44,430 bases of DNA, taken from Mollicutes bacterium (GTDB lineage: Bacteria; Bacillota_I; Bacilli_A; Izemoplasmatales; Izemoplasmataceae). Numbering within the stretch: the stretch's first letter is position 1; the number at the start of each line of letters is the position of its first letter. This document shows, piece by piece, positions 1 to 7,910 of this stretch. The notes beneath the pieces are model-generated. The model had not been told where the DNA came from. It worked only from the letters and a program-made list of their open reading frames with translations, and ran no database searches. Location of the stretch: the NCBI GenBank assembly GCA_003559235.1, contig PWME01000082.1, positions 1 to 44,430 of the forward strand, in the 5' to 3' direction. Made by a program: the position numbers and the translations under genes.

Positions 1-470
1 AATGCTTTATATTGCAAGTAATGCGGATCATCTAAATACATATTCAATTCTTCAGTAATAATATTCTTTTCTTTTTCAACACCAGCGGCACTAAACTTCG
101 GATAAAACACCATCGAAATTAATCGTTTAATATTGTCGATAATGTGATTGGTCGCATTGAATAAATACGTGGTTCGGTTATGTTCTGTAAAGGCGTTAAT
201 TTGTGCTTCATGCATCGAAAATAGGCGTGATATATCCATCCCGTCTTGCTCGAAAATTTTATGTTCTAAAAAATGCGCAACCCCAGCAGGGACATCATAA
301 TGAACGTCTTGTTTATCGAGGATTCCGCGATGAATACTACCAAGTGGGGTTGTAATTGATACATAGGTTTTATGAAAATTTGGTTTTTCCACAATTACCG
401 CTTCTAATCTTCCTTCTATTTTGAATGTATGCACGGTTTCATTAAATTGTTTATAGTGACGACTTTTCAT
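1..470 (-). CDS. ymfH: YmfH-like M16 zinc peptidase (partial, C-terminal part missing)
   Basis: N-terminal 156 codons of an M16 (pitrilysin/insulinase-type) metallopeptidase that runs off the left edge of the window. The inverted zinc motif HxxEH is seen as HFLEH at about residues 66-70, inside the family signature GVAHFLEHKIFE. A further acidic stretch (EKEKNIITEEL) about 75 residues on is where the third zinc ligand normally lies. This is therefore the catalytically competent partner of the next gene. Its ATG overlaps the TGA stop of the upstream gene (ATGA), which implies translational coupling and one transcript. In Firmicutes this pair occurs as ymfF-ymfH. The natural substrate is unsettled, and processing of small peptides is the usual suggestion. 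Confidence 0.9.
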   Translation of the reverse strand, partial: MKSRHYKQFNETVHTFKIEGRLEAVIVEKPNFHKTYVSITTPLGSIHRGILDKQDVHYDVPAGVAHFLEHKIFEQDGMDISRLFSMHEAQINAFTEHNRTTYLFNATNHIIDNIKRLISMVFYPKFSAAGVEKEKNIITEELNMYLDDPHYLQYKA

Positions 471-1705
471 GATGCACCCCCAAGTTCATACCGGAAAATT
501 GGGCGCAACCGCTTTGCAATTTGTATAACAGCGTTACGCTGAACATTGCTAATGGCTTCAATAATGGCATCTTCCTTAAACGGCACGTTAAAGAGCGCAC
601 TTCTTAACGCTTTGATGCTTAAGTTTCCTGGCATGTCATAACTTTGTTTGATTTGTTGGATTAAGGCGGTTTTTGCCAATGCTAAATCTTCATCACTAAA
701 CGCGCCTTCGCGAACTGTATCCAAACATGCGTGCATCGTTTCATACGCTTGTTCAACGTGTTTACCATCAACCCCAGAAGTCATCGTCACAATACCTGTA
801 AAGGGAGAATAACTGGCATGAACATAATACGCAAGCGCTTTTTCTTCCCGCACGGTTTTAAACAAAATCGAATCACTGCCTTCACCAAACAAAGCATTGA
901 ATACCAGCATGTCAAAGTAGTGCGCATCACGATAAAAAATATCACTTTTTAGTGCTGAAAAAATACGATGTTGCGTCACATCATACGTCTCTTTGAGCGC
1001 AGGCAATTCCGCAAACGTATACGGTTGGATAATCGGCTCTTTGAGTGGCACACTTTTTAATGGCAACAACGCTTGAATCTTAGCATGGGTCTCATCTACC
1101 TCAACATCACCAACAACCGAAATATATACACTGCTTTCATGCAGCATCGCTGCATGCGATGCTTTAATATCAGCCATGCGAACATCATCTACATCATCAC
1201 TTTCACCGAGTGGGTGAATGCCATGAGGATGATTTTTCATTAAATGTTTTGTATACCGCTTGGTGGCATAACGGGTTTTATTCGCGTATTCACTCTTGAA
1301 GAAATCTTTTAGAAACTGTTTTTCTTCTTGTAAAGTTTGTTCATCAAAATCGGGTTCAAAAAGCGCATGGCGTAAAAACGTTAAAGCGTCTTCAAAAAGT
1401 GGGGTAACTACGTAGTGATCATCAACCACAACAAGCGTAAACGCAAGCACATGTTTATTGCCAATTTTCGATGGACTTGCCGCAAATACAGTATCATACA
1501 AACGTTCTAAGTGACGAGATTGTTTTAGGCGGCTATTTGTCATACGGTTTTTAGCCTTAAGCATCGCCAGCATTAAACTGCGTGCGGTTACAGTGTTTTT
1601 ATCAATATCCGACAAAAAGCGGATTGTGACAATCCGCGTTTTAAATTGCTTTGTCGTAATGTAATGACACGTCGTCGTATCAATGGTACGCGTAAATAAT
1701 TTCAT
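467..1705 (-). CDS. ymfF: YmfF-like M16 family protein, zinc site absent
   Basis: A 412-residue M16-family protein, a normal length for YmfF. Where an active member would carry HxxEH (about residues 45-75), this protein reads RSLMLAMLKAKNR and then RHLERLYDTVF, with no zinc-binding motif, so it is predicted to be inactive. The C-terminal half keeps the substrate-binding half of the fold (for example YYVHASYSPFTGIVTMTSG). By analogy with other two-chain M16 enzymes it probably forms a heterodimer with the downstream active YmfH (inference). GGAGG lies just before its ATG, and the gap to deoD upstream is 18 bases, so it is probably in the same transcript as deoD and deoC. Confidence 0.88.
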   Translation of the reverse strand: MKLFTRTIDTTTCHYITTKQFKTRIVTIRFLSDIDKNTVTARSLMLAMLKAKNRMTNSRLKQSRHLERLYDTVFAASPSKIGNKHVLAFTLVVVDDHYVVTPLFEDALTFLRHALFEPDFDEQTLQEEKQFLKDFFKSEYANKTRYATKRYTKHLMKNHPHGIHPLGESDDVDDVRMADIKASHAAMLHESSVYISVVGDVEVDETHAKIQALLPLKSVPLKEPIIQPYTFAELPALKETYDVTQHRIFSALKSDIFYRDAHYFDMLVFNALFGEGSDSILFKTVREEKALAYYVHASYSPFTGIVTMTSGVDGKHVEQAYETMHACLDTVREGAFSDEDLALAKTALIQQIKQSYDMPGNLSIKALRSALFNVPFKEDAIIEAISNVQRNAVIQIAKRLRPIFRYELGGAS

Positions 1706-1723
1706 AGAACCTCCAGCAAGGAC

Positions 1724-2440
1724 TCATTCAGCAAGCGATAAAGCAATCTCCATCATCTTAGTGAATGCATTTTGACGTGCTTCACTGCTTGTCGCTTCTT
1801 TGGTCACAAGCGAATCAGAAACGGTAAGCAAACATGCCGCATGTTTATGTGTGATGCGTGCATTGTGAAATAGCGCGAACGCTTCCATCTCAACGGCAAT
1901 CGCACCATGTTCATCACGAATCGTTTTAAAGTCATCAAAGTTTTCACGATAAAATACGTCGGACGAATGAATCGTCCCTTTTGTGATTGGGATTTTTAAT
2001 GCTTGTGCGCTTGCTTCAAGTTTCGCATTTAACGCGTCACTTGGGTATGTATAAGCGTCATCGTAATCTCCCGATTGCGTTTTTGCATACGAAGACTCAC
2101 TGTAAGCACGTGTTGTAAGCAATACATCATACAGTTTAAGTGCCGCATCATACGCACCACAAGAACCAACGCGAACAATATTTTCTACATCATAAAAGTT
2201 ATACAGTTCATAAGAATAAATGCCAATACTTGGCATACCCATACCACTACCCATAACACTAATTCGTTTGCCTTTGTATGTCCCAGTGTAGCCAAACATA
2301 TTACGCACGGTATTGAACCGTTTCACGTTTTCTAAATACGTATCCGCAATAAACTTTGCACGCAAAGGATCTCCTGGCATTAATACCGTTTTTGCAATGT
2401 CGCCTTTTTTTGCTTCAATATGCGGGGTTGGTACACTCAT
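1724..2440 (-). CDS. deoD: Purine-nucleoside phosphorylase, DeoD type
   Basis: A 238-residue cytoplasmic purine nucleoside phosphorylase of the hexameric family-1 type. It splits purine (deoxy)nucleosides with phosphate to give the base and (deoxy)ribose-1-phosphate. Visible family signatures are MSVPTPHIEAKKGDIAKTVL at the N terminus, MPGDPLRAKFIA (phosphate site), GSGMGMPSIGIYSYEL near residues 64-79, VEMEAFALF (nucleoside site), and TVSDSL with the catalytic Asp near residue 208. The length is typical for the family. AAGGAG precedes the ATG. It lies 32 bases downstream of deoC, so the purine and deoxyribose-phosphate steps are co-transcribed. DeoB, which links the two reactions, is encoded at 20257-21444. 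Confidence 0.96.
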   Translation of the reverse strand: MSVPTPHIEAKKGDIAKTVLMPGDPLRAKFIADTYLENVKRFNTVRNMFGYTGTYKGKRISVMGSGMGMPSIGIYSYELYNFYDVENIVRVGSCGAYDAALKLYDVLLTTRAYSESSYAKTQSGDYDDAYTYPSDALNAKLEASAQALKIPITKGTIHSSDVFYRENFDDFKTIRDEHGAIAVEMEAFALFHNARITHKHAACLLTVSDSLVTKEATSSEARQNAFTKMMEIALSLAE

Positions 2441-2472
2441 TGTGTCACACTCCTTATCGATTCAATTGTCGT

Positions 2473-3132
2473 TTAGTAGCTGTCTTCTCCTGTTTCACCT
2501 TTCATCAGGGCAACACCACTGCTTGTCCCAATTCGTGTTGCGCCTGCTTCAACCATCATATCTAAATCTTCGCGGGTTTTTACACCACCACTAGCTTTTA
2601 CCCCAGCTTGATTGGCTACGGATGCCATCGCTTTAACATCGTTCACCGTTGCACCACCAGTTCCAAAGCCAGTACTTGTTTTAATGAAGTCTGCACCACC
2701 ATCAATCGCAGCTTTCGAAGTGGCCACGATTTCATCATCGGTTAGATAACACGTTTCTAAAATGACTTTTAATGTCGTCATGCCACACGCCTGCTTAATC
2801 GCGGCAACTTCTTTTTCAATCGCATCATACTGGTGCGCCTTTGCCCAACCAACATTGACAACCATATCGATTTCATCAGCACCATTTTTTAAGGCGTCTT
2901 CAGTTTCATACACTTTTGTTTCGGTAGTGTTTGCGCCAAGCGGGAATCCAACAACGGTACACACAAGCACATCAGAGCGTTTTAACCCCTCTGCGGCATA
3001 GGCAACCCACGTTGGATTAATGCAAACACTTTTAAAGTCATACTCAATCGCTTCTTCTAACAATGCATCAATGTCTTCTTTTGTTCCAAATGCTTTTAAA
3101 TACGTGTGATCAATCAACTTGTTTAGTTTCAT
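2473..3132 (-). CDS. deoC: Deoxyribose-phosphate aldolase (internal start)
   Basis: A complete 219-residue class I aldolase that cleaves 2-deoxyribose-5-phosphate to acetaldehyde and glyceraldehyde-3-phosphate. The start at 3132 has a perfect AGGAGG six bases upstream, and the length matches free-standing DeoC. Catalytic residues are all present: Schiff-base Lys151 in DFIKTSTGFGTGG, Asp89 in EIDMVVNV, and Lys179 in VKASGGVKT. This frame is also the C-terminal half of the larger reading frame that begins at 3759. Free DeoC made from the internal start is the conservative reading. deoD follows 32 bases downstream, consistent with a deoxynucleoside catabolic operon. Confidence 0.93.
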   Translation of the reverse strand: MKLNKLIDHTYLKAFGTKEDIDALLEEAIEYDFKSVCINPTWVAYAAEGLKRSDVLVCTVVGFPLGANTTETKVYETEDALKNGADEIDMVVNVGWAKAHQYDAIEKEVAAIKQACGMTTLKVILETCYLTDDEIVATSKAAIDGGADFIKTSTGFGTGGATVNDVKAMASVANQAGVKASGGVKTREDLDMMVEAGATRIGTSSGVALMKGETGEDSY

Positions 3133-3759
3133 AGTAAACCTCCTAATAATCGTTAAATAACGTTGCAAAAGCGGTCCAACACCAACAACGAATAATACGG
3201 TACCGATGTTTAACGTGCCAAGATTTTGGTTAATCGATAGCGTTAGCACAACCGCTAGCAACACAACAAAACCGTCAAGTGCAATCCGCACACGAATCAA
3301 TTTTGTCGTCTTAAATAGTTTCATCAAACCCACCATCAGTTCATCAAAAACCGCGGCTGGATAGGTTGATGCCAAAAGCAACGCCCCACCAAGTGGCATC
3401 ATAAGCAAAGCGCTAAAAAAGAGTAAAGTGCGAATGACGATGTGTTCAGGATGAAACGATGCAAAGACAATAAGGTCAAAAAAATCAATCATCACACCAA
3501 CAAAAACAATCGGCAATCCCATTAACACAAAGCGCCAGTGCTTTTGTAAAATAACAACCAGCCCCGTCGCCACAACCGCCACAAGAATCGCCGATGTTCC
3601 AATGGTCATCGGTGTCGTATTTGCGAGCGCAACATGCAATGTATCCCATGCGCTTGTGCCTAAATGACTCCTTACCACAAGGGCAACACCAATGGCGATA
3701 AAGAAACATCCAGCAAAATAGAAGATGGTGTTGCGTAAGGAGAAATTAACGTGTTGCAT
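2473..3759 (-). CDS. YczE-like membrane protein fused in frame to deoxyribose-phosphate aldolase
   Basis: One uninterrupted frame of 428 residues. Residues 1 to about 209 are a YczE/YitT-like integral membrane domain with about five hydrophobic segments and the family motif RSHLGTSAWDTLH. Residues 210-428 are a complete DeoC. No stop codon separates them, and the junction reads RYLTIIRRFTMKLNKL. The start chosen is the ATG at 3759, because GGAGG lies five bases before it; an ATG at 3774 has no such site. The codons for RR at the junction are themselves AGGAGG, correctly spaced before a DeoC ATG at 3132, so two proteins may be made: a fusion, and free DeoC. A membrane protein fused to this aldolase is unusual. 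A lost stop codon, real or from a sequencing error, is the simplest origin. The membrane part may be a permease, but its substrate is unknown. Confidence 0.75.
   Translation of the reverse strand: MQHVNFSLRNTIFYFAGCFFIAIGVALVVRSHLGTSAWDTLHVALANTTPMTIGTSAILVAVVATGLVVILQKHWRFVLMGLPIVFVGVMIDFFDLIVFASFHPEHIVIRTLLFFSALLMMPLGGALLLASTYPAAVFDELMVGLMKLFKTTKLIRVRIALDGFVVLLAVVLTLSINQNLGTLNIGTVLFVVGVGPLLQRYLTIIRRFTMKLNKLIDHTYLKAFGTKEDIDALLEEAIEYDFKSVCINPTWVAYAAEGLKRSDVLVCTVVGFPLGANTTETKVYETEDALKNGADEIDMVVNVGWAKAHQYDAIEKEVAAIKQACGMTTLKVILETCYLTDDEIVATSKAAIDGGADFIKTSTGFGTGGATVNDVKAMASVANQAGVKASGGVKTREDLDMMVEAGATRIGTSSGVALMKGETGEDSY
3133..3146 (-). promoter_or_regulatory. Internal AGGAGG ribosome site for deoC inside the upstream reading frame
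   Basis: On the minus strand the bases just before the DeoC ATG read ATTAGGAGGTTTACT, a full-strength Shine-Dalgarno site with six-base spacing. It is read through in frame as the codons Ile-Arg-Arg-Phe-Thr. Such a strong internal site argues that DeoC was, and probably still is, initiated separately. Confidence 0.8.
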
Positions 3760-3794
3760 GAGGCCCTCCATCATATAAAGCTTTAACGCTTCTT

Positions 3795-3823
3795 ATTGTA
3801 CTAAAAATTGTCGTTCGTTGCAA
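3795..3823 (-). promoter_or_regulatory. Sigma-A type promoter of the yczE/deoC-deoD-ymfFH unit
   Basis: On the minus strand, TTGCAA (3818-3823) and TACAAT (3795-3800) are separated by exactly 17 bases, upstream of the ATG at 3759. The promoter lies immediately after the ileS stop codon, with no clear terminator hairpin between them, so some read-through from ileS is possible. Confidence 0.7.
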
Positions 3824-3834
3824 TCGTCTACCCA

Positions 3835-6552
3835 TTATGCAAGCACATGCGTGCAGCGTGTGCACAACTCAGTTTCTTCATCAATCTCACCAACATGCCA
3901 ACACCGTGCACACGTTTTTCCTGAAGCGGCTTCAACATCAATCGATAACCCATCAAATGTGTATTGACCTTTGCCTTCGGCAATCACCGCTTCGCTCACA
4001 ATGAATAGTTTGTGCAAACGATCAACCCGGTTTAAAAGGGCTTTGGTTTTGTCATCAGGATACAGCGTTAGTTTAGCCTGTAAGCTTTTGCCAATCACTT
4101 TCGCATCTCGCGCAGTTTCTAATGCTTTTAACACATGATCGCGTACTTTCATAAATTGTTCATATGATGTCAATAAAGCTTCATCACGCGGATAAAGTGG
4201 CTTCGGCATATTTTCTAAGTAAACACTATCCTTTTTCGCACCCGGTAACACTTGATACGCTTCTTCTGTGGTATGAGGGATCAATGGTGTAAGCACTCTC
4301 AAGAGTACATCAAGCGCACGTCGAATGACCGTTTGTGCACTTCTTCGCAACGGATCGTTCGCTTTTTCGATATAAAGAATATCCTTGGCATAATCTAAAT
4401 AAAAGGCACTCAAATCACGCGTCACAAAATTACTCGCTAAACGGGTCACATCGTCAAATTGATACGACGCGTAAGCGCGGTCAATCTTTTGCATTAAATC
4501 ATCGGTTTTTAACATCATGAAGCGTTCTAATTCAGCCATATTTTCGTAGTCTATTGCATCCTTATTAGCGTCGAAATCGCCAAGGGTTCCAAGCATAAAG
4601 CGGAACGTATTACGGATTTTTCGGTAATGTTCACTCACTTGCTTAATCATGTTGTTGCTTATTCTAACGTCAGCTTGATAATCAACACTTGCCACCCATA
4701 ACCTTAAAATATCAGCACCAAGTTGATGCATAACCTTAATAGGGTCAACGACATTCCCCATTGATTTTGACATTTTACGGCCGTCTTCATCCAACACAAA
4801 GCCGTGCGTTAAACACGCTTTGTAAGGCGCCTTGCCTTTTGATGCAATGCCGGTTGATAAACTCGAATTAAACCAACCGCGGTATTGATCAGACCCTTCT
4901 AAGTATAAATCCGCTGGATACGGCATACCGAAGTCTACCATACCACCTTGATGTGAGGTTCCTGAATCAAACCATACATCTAAAATATCAGTTTCTTTCG
5001 TGAAGTTCCCCTTAGGACTACGCGTTTTATCTTCGTAGCCTTCTGGTAATAACGCTTTTGCATCCCATGTAAACCAAATATTGGACCCGTGCTCTGCAAA
5101 AAGCTTTGCGACATGACGAATCACATCGGCATCTAAAATAGGCGAACCATCTTCATGGTAAAAGACTGGAATCGGGACACCCCAAGTACGCTGACGGCTT
5201 ATACACCAAGAATCGCGGTCACGCACCATATTTTCCATGCGCACTTCACCCCAAGAGGGGATCCAGTCGATGGCTTTAATCGCCTCAAGCATTTTATTCT
5301 TTAAAGACTCAATCGAGGCAAACCACTGGTCAGTTGCCCGGAAAATAACGGGTTGTTTTGTCCGCCAGTCATGCGGATAACTATGCGTATACCATTCCAT
5401 TTTTAATAACGCATCCGCTTTTTCTAAATCTTTGACAACCGCCTTTGAACATTGTTCAACAAACAACCCTTCATAAGGGCCCGCTTCTTTTGTCATATGA
5501 CCGCGTCCATCAACAGGACACAAAACTGCTAAGTTATTTTGTTTACCGATAATAAAGTCATCTTCTCCGTGTCCTGGTGCGATGTGAACCAAACCAGTTC
5601 CCGATTCAATGGTGACGTGATGGCCAGACACAATCGGACTTTCACGGTTATAAAGCGGATGATGATACGTCACGCCAAGCAGTTCTGAACCCTTTACACG
5701 CTTGATAACAGTAAAGGACCTTTCAAGTTTTTCTTCTAATGTTTTATGCAACGCTTCCGCAAACACATAGGTTACACCATCATTTTCTGCAAACACATAA
5801 TCGAGATGCTCACTAACCGCTACGGCTAAGTTACCAGGAATTGTCCATGGTGTCGTCGTCCAAATTAAAAACGTAAACGGTTGATCAAAATGTTTGGTAT
5901 TTAAAGCATCAAACGCAAAGTAAATCGATGGCGATTTTTTATCTTGGTATTCAATCTCAGCTTCAGCCAGTGCGGTTTCACTTGATGGTGACCAAAGCAC
6001 AGGTTTTAAGCCTTTAAAAATTAAGCCTTGTTCAACCATGTCCGCAAAAACTTTTAACTGACTTGATTCATACTGTTTATCAAGCGTAACATACGGATTA
6101 TCCCATTCACCTAAAATACCAAGGCGCTTAAACTGTTTGCGTTGAATATCGACTTGCCGTAAAGCATAATCTTCACACAAACGACGAAATTCAACCGTAG
6201 ATAGTGCCTTGCGGTCTACTTTTTCTTTTTTGGTTAAAGCACTTTCAATCGGCAATCCATGTGTGTCCCACCCCGGCACGTAACGGGTATAAAACCCACG
6301 CATATTTTTCTCACGCACAATAATATCTTTAAGCACTTTGTTTAAGGCGTGTCCAATGTGGATATCCCCATTCGCATAAGGCGGGCCATCTGGCAACACA
6401 AAGGGTGTGTTATCTTTATTGATGGTTAATCTTGCTTCATAAACGTTTTTGTCTTCCCAAAGCGATTGACGCGTTGGTTCATTATTACCGAGATTGCCAC
6501 GCATTGGAAATGTCGTTTTCGGCATCAATAATGTGTCTTTGTAATCTTTCAT
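3835..6552 (-). CDS. ileS: Isoleucine--tRNA ligase
   Basis: A 905-residue cytoplasmic class I aminoacyl-tRNA synthetase that charges tRNA-Ile. The nucleotide-binding motifs are GDIHIGHALNK near residue 66 (HIGH) and GRKMSKSMGNVV near residue 593 (KMSKS). The CP1 editing domain lies between them (for example FLIWTTTPWTIPGNLA). The C-terminal zinc finger is complete (CARCWHVGE then CTRC near residues 880-900), as in the bacterial type-1 enzyme. The length is close to that of Bacillus IleS (about 920). The start at 6552 follows TTAGGAG with nine-base spacing. Transcription is controlled by the T-box leader directly upstream. Confidence 0.98.
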   Translation of the reverse strand: MKDYKDTLLMPKTTFPMRGNLGNNEPTRQSLWEDKNVYEARLTINKDNTPFVLPDGPPYANGDIHIGHALNKVLKDIIVREKNMRGFYTRYVPGWDTHGLPIESALTKKEKVDRKALSTVEFRRLCEDYALRQVDIQRKQFKRLGILGEWDNPYVTLDKQYESSQLKVFADMVEQGLIFKGLKPVLWSPSSETALAEAEIEYQDKKSPSIYFAFDALNTKHFDQPFTFLIWTTTPWTIPGNLAVAVSEHLDYVFAENDGVTYVFAEALHKTLEEKLERSFTVIKRVKGSELLGVTYHHPLYNRESPIVSGHHVTIESGTGLVHIAPGHGEDDFIIGKQNNLAVLCPVDGRGHMTKEAGPYEGLFVEQCSKAVVKDLEKADALLKMEWYTHSYPHDWRTKQPVIFRATDQWFASIESLKNKMLEAIKAIDWIPSWGEVRMENMVRDRDSWCISRQRTWGVPIPVFYHEDGSPILDADVIRHVAKLFAEHGSNIWFTWDAKALLPEGYEDKTRSPKGNFTKETDILDVWFDSGTSHQGGMVDFGMPYPADLYLEGSDQYRGWFNSSLSTGIASKGKAPYKACLTHGFVLDEDGRKMSKSMGNVVDPIKVMHQLGADILRLWVASVDYQADVRISNNMIKQVSEHYRKIRNTFRFMLGTLGDFDANKDAIDYENMAELERFMMLKTDDLMQKIDRAYASYQFDDVTRLASNFVTRDLSAFYLDYAKDILYIEKANDPLRRSAQTVIRRALDVLLRVLTPLIPHTTEEAYQVLPGAKKDSVYLENMPKPLYPRDEALLTSYEQFMKVRDHVLKALETARDAKVIGKSLQAKLTLYPDDKTKALLNRVDRLHKLFIVSEAVIAEGKGQYTFDGLSIDVEAASGKTCARCWHVGEIDEETELCTRCTHVLA

Positions 6553-6572
6553 GTTATCACGCTCCTAAAATA

Positions 6573-6599
6573 TAAAAAACGTCCTTAAAAATAAGGACG
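6573..6599 (-). terminator. T-box intrinsic terminator
   Basis: On the minus strand, an 8-bp stem CGTCCTTA / TAAGGACG with a 4-base T loop is followed by TTTTTT. It lies between the T-box sequence and the ileS ribosome site. Its 5' side would compete with the antiterminator that pairs around the T-box sequence. Confidence 0.9.
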
Positions 6600-6795
6600 A
6601 ATAAATCCGCGGTACCACCTTAATTCCGGCAAACGCCGGCGCTTAAAACCGTTAACGCTGGTCAGCGTATGAGCCTACCTATCGACCCATCTCTCCGCGG
6701 TGATCAAATGGCGCGTTGTTTCCAAGTTTTCAGCACCCCTTGGTCTCTGTTAAACGTTCGCCTTCCATTCGGTGTCCGCATCGACGATTTCTTGC
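6573..6795 (-). promoter_or_regulatory. T-box riboswitch leader of ileS (isoleucine)
   Basis: The leader reads uncharged tRNA-Ile and decides between termination and antitermination. On the minus strand the hallmark T-box sequence TGGTACCGCG is at 6608-6617, followed by an intrinsic terminator. Upstream lies a GC-rich paired region (Stem I and the stems after it). A candidate specifier codon ATC (Ile) followed by the expected purine is at 6702-6704, in the sequence TTGATCACC. The T-box identity is certain from the motif, the terminator and the downstream ileS. The exact specifier position was judged by eye, without folding. Confidence 0.93.
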
Positions 6796-6799
6796 CATT

Positions 6800-6827
6800 A
6801 TTATACCAAATCCAGTTGTTTAAGCAA
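6800..6827 (-). promoter_or_regulatory. Promoter of the ileS T-box leader
   Basis: On the minus strand, TTGCTT (6822-6827) and a perfect TATAAT (6800-6805) are 16 bases apart. The predicted start near 6793 places the whole T-box in the transcript. Confidence 0.8.
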
Positions 6828-6847
6828 GCAAAAACATTCGGTATGGG

Positions 6848-7627
6848 TTATTCAGAAATGTCACCACTGTTCGCTTCATCGTAAAACATCGTGTTTTGTT
6901 CACTAAACGTAAAAGATCCCACAAATGTTTGATCAACGCGATCGTGGTTTTCTAACGCTTTTAATACACACGATTTCATAAACTCATTCGCTTCACTAAG
7001 ATCCGCTTTAAGTTTTTCTTCATCAAGTGGATCTTCATTCAATACACTCGCGATACTTTTTAAAATATAATAAATTGAATAAGGATTGTTTTCAACATAC
7101 TCACGATTCTCAGGTTTTAAATTCGCAACTTCTTTATCCACTTCCGCTAAGTTTTGTGAAAACAGCGTTTGATCACCTTCAAAAAGGGGAATGAGCGTAT
7201 CAATTAACGTTTCAGAAAAACGGTTTGATGATTGCGTCGCAGGAATTTCACTTGAAATTTCTTTAAACTCATCGCGGAGCACTTTAGCACGTGCATAATC
7301 CCCCGCAAAAATCGCAGCCATAATTAAATTTTGAAGTTTCACTGCGTAAAATGCTTGATTTTTTTTGGGCGCCTTCTTCGCCAATTTTGCGACAGCATCG
7401 TGATACGCACGCGCATCGGCATCAATAAACAGTAGCTGATGAATTTGACGATAATGTTGGCTAGCAACACGCCGCATAATAAAACTAATGACAATGACAA
7501 AGAGTAACGATACCGCAATAACGGTAAACAAACCCCCATCTTGTCGCAAGACAAACATGTTTAAAGCAAACAATAAAATAATCCCGACAACAAAAATGAT
7601 ACGGTTAACTTTAAAATCAAATACCAT
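6848..7627 (-). CDS. Membrane-anchored protein of unknown function
   Basis: A 259-residue protein I do not recognise. Two adjacent hydrophobic segments (about residues 9-27 and 33-51) are followed by RRVASQHYRQ and a long, mostly helical, charged cytoplasmic domain. That domain could be a TPR-like helical repeat (DARAYHDAVAKLAKKAP, then FYAVKLQNLIMAAIFAGDYA), but no repeat consensus is clear. The C terminus is acidic. AGAGGTG precedes the ATG. It is the last gene of the yggS-sepF-yggT unit, 20 bases after yggT, so a cell-envelope or division-linked role is possible from context only. Confidence 0.75.
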   Translation of the reverse strand: MVFDFKVNRIIFVVGIILLFALNMFVLRQDGGLFTVIAVSLLFVIVISFIMRRVASQHYRQIHQLLFIDADARAYHDAVAKLAKKAPKKNQAFYAVKLQNLIMAAIFAGDYARAKVLRDEFKEISSEIPATQSSNRFSETLIDTLIPLFEGDQTLFSQNLAEVDKEVANLKPENREYVENNPYSIYYILKSIASVLNEDPLDEEKLKADLSEANEFMKSCVLKALENHDRVDQTFVGSFTFSEQNTMFYDEANSGDISE

Positions 7628-7647
7628 GAAAACACCTCTTTAATAAA

Positions 7648-7905
7648 TTAAAACGATTGGATAAACTGCCATAATGCACTTAAACCGATTCTAAACAGCA
7701 AAAAACCGACAATCGGCGTAAAATCAAATTGGCCAAACACTAACAACCCACGGAAAATACGCATGTAAGGATCGGCGATTTGATGCAAAACCTGATAAAA
7801 CCGGGTTTGTTGGAGTTCAGGGACCCAACTGAATAAAATATACGCAATCAGCATATAAAAATACACCGTTAAAAGATAATATATAATTTCAAGCAAAACA
7901 ATCAT
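7648..7905 (-). CDS. YggT family membrane protein
   Basis: An 85-residue integral membrane protein with two hydrophobic segments (about residues 3-25 and 58-80) and the family signature FSWVPELQQTRFYQVLHQIADPYMRIFRGLL. This is the standard YggT/YlmG size. Members in Firmicutes lie in the ylmE-sepF-ylmG cluster next to ftsZ, and the same order is kept here. Its ribosome site AAGGAG overlaps the last codons of sepF, so translation is coupled. The molecular role is not settled; links to division-site or chloroplast nucleoid organisation are reported for the family. Confidence 0.93.
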   Translation of the reverse strand: MIVLLEIIYYLLTVYFYMLIAYILFSWVPELQQTRFYQVLHQIADPYMRIFRGLLVFGQFDFTPIVGFLLFRIGLSALWQFIQSF

Positions 7906-7910
7906 GCCGT

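Noticed and set aside
6669-6884. Small plus-strand open frame in the ileS leader
   Set aside because: It overlaps the T-box and its promoter; conservation there is explained by RNA structure.
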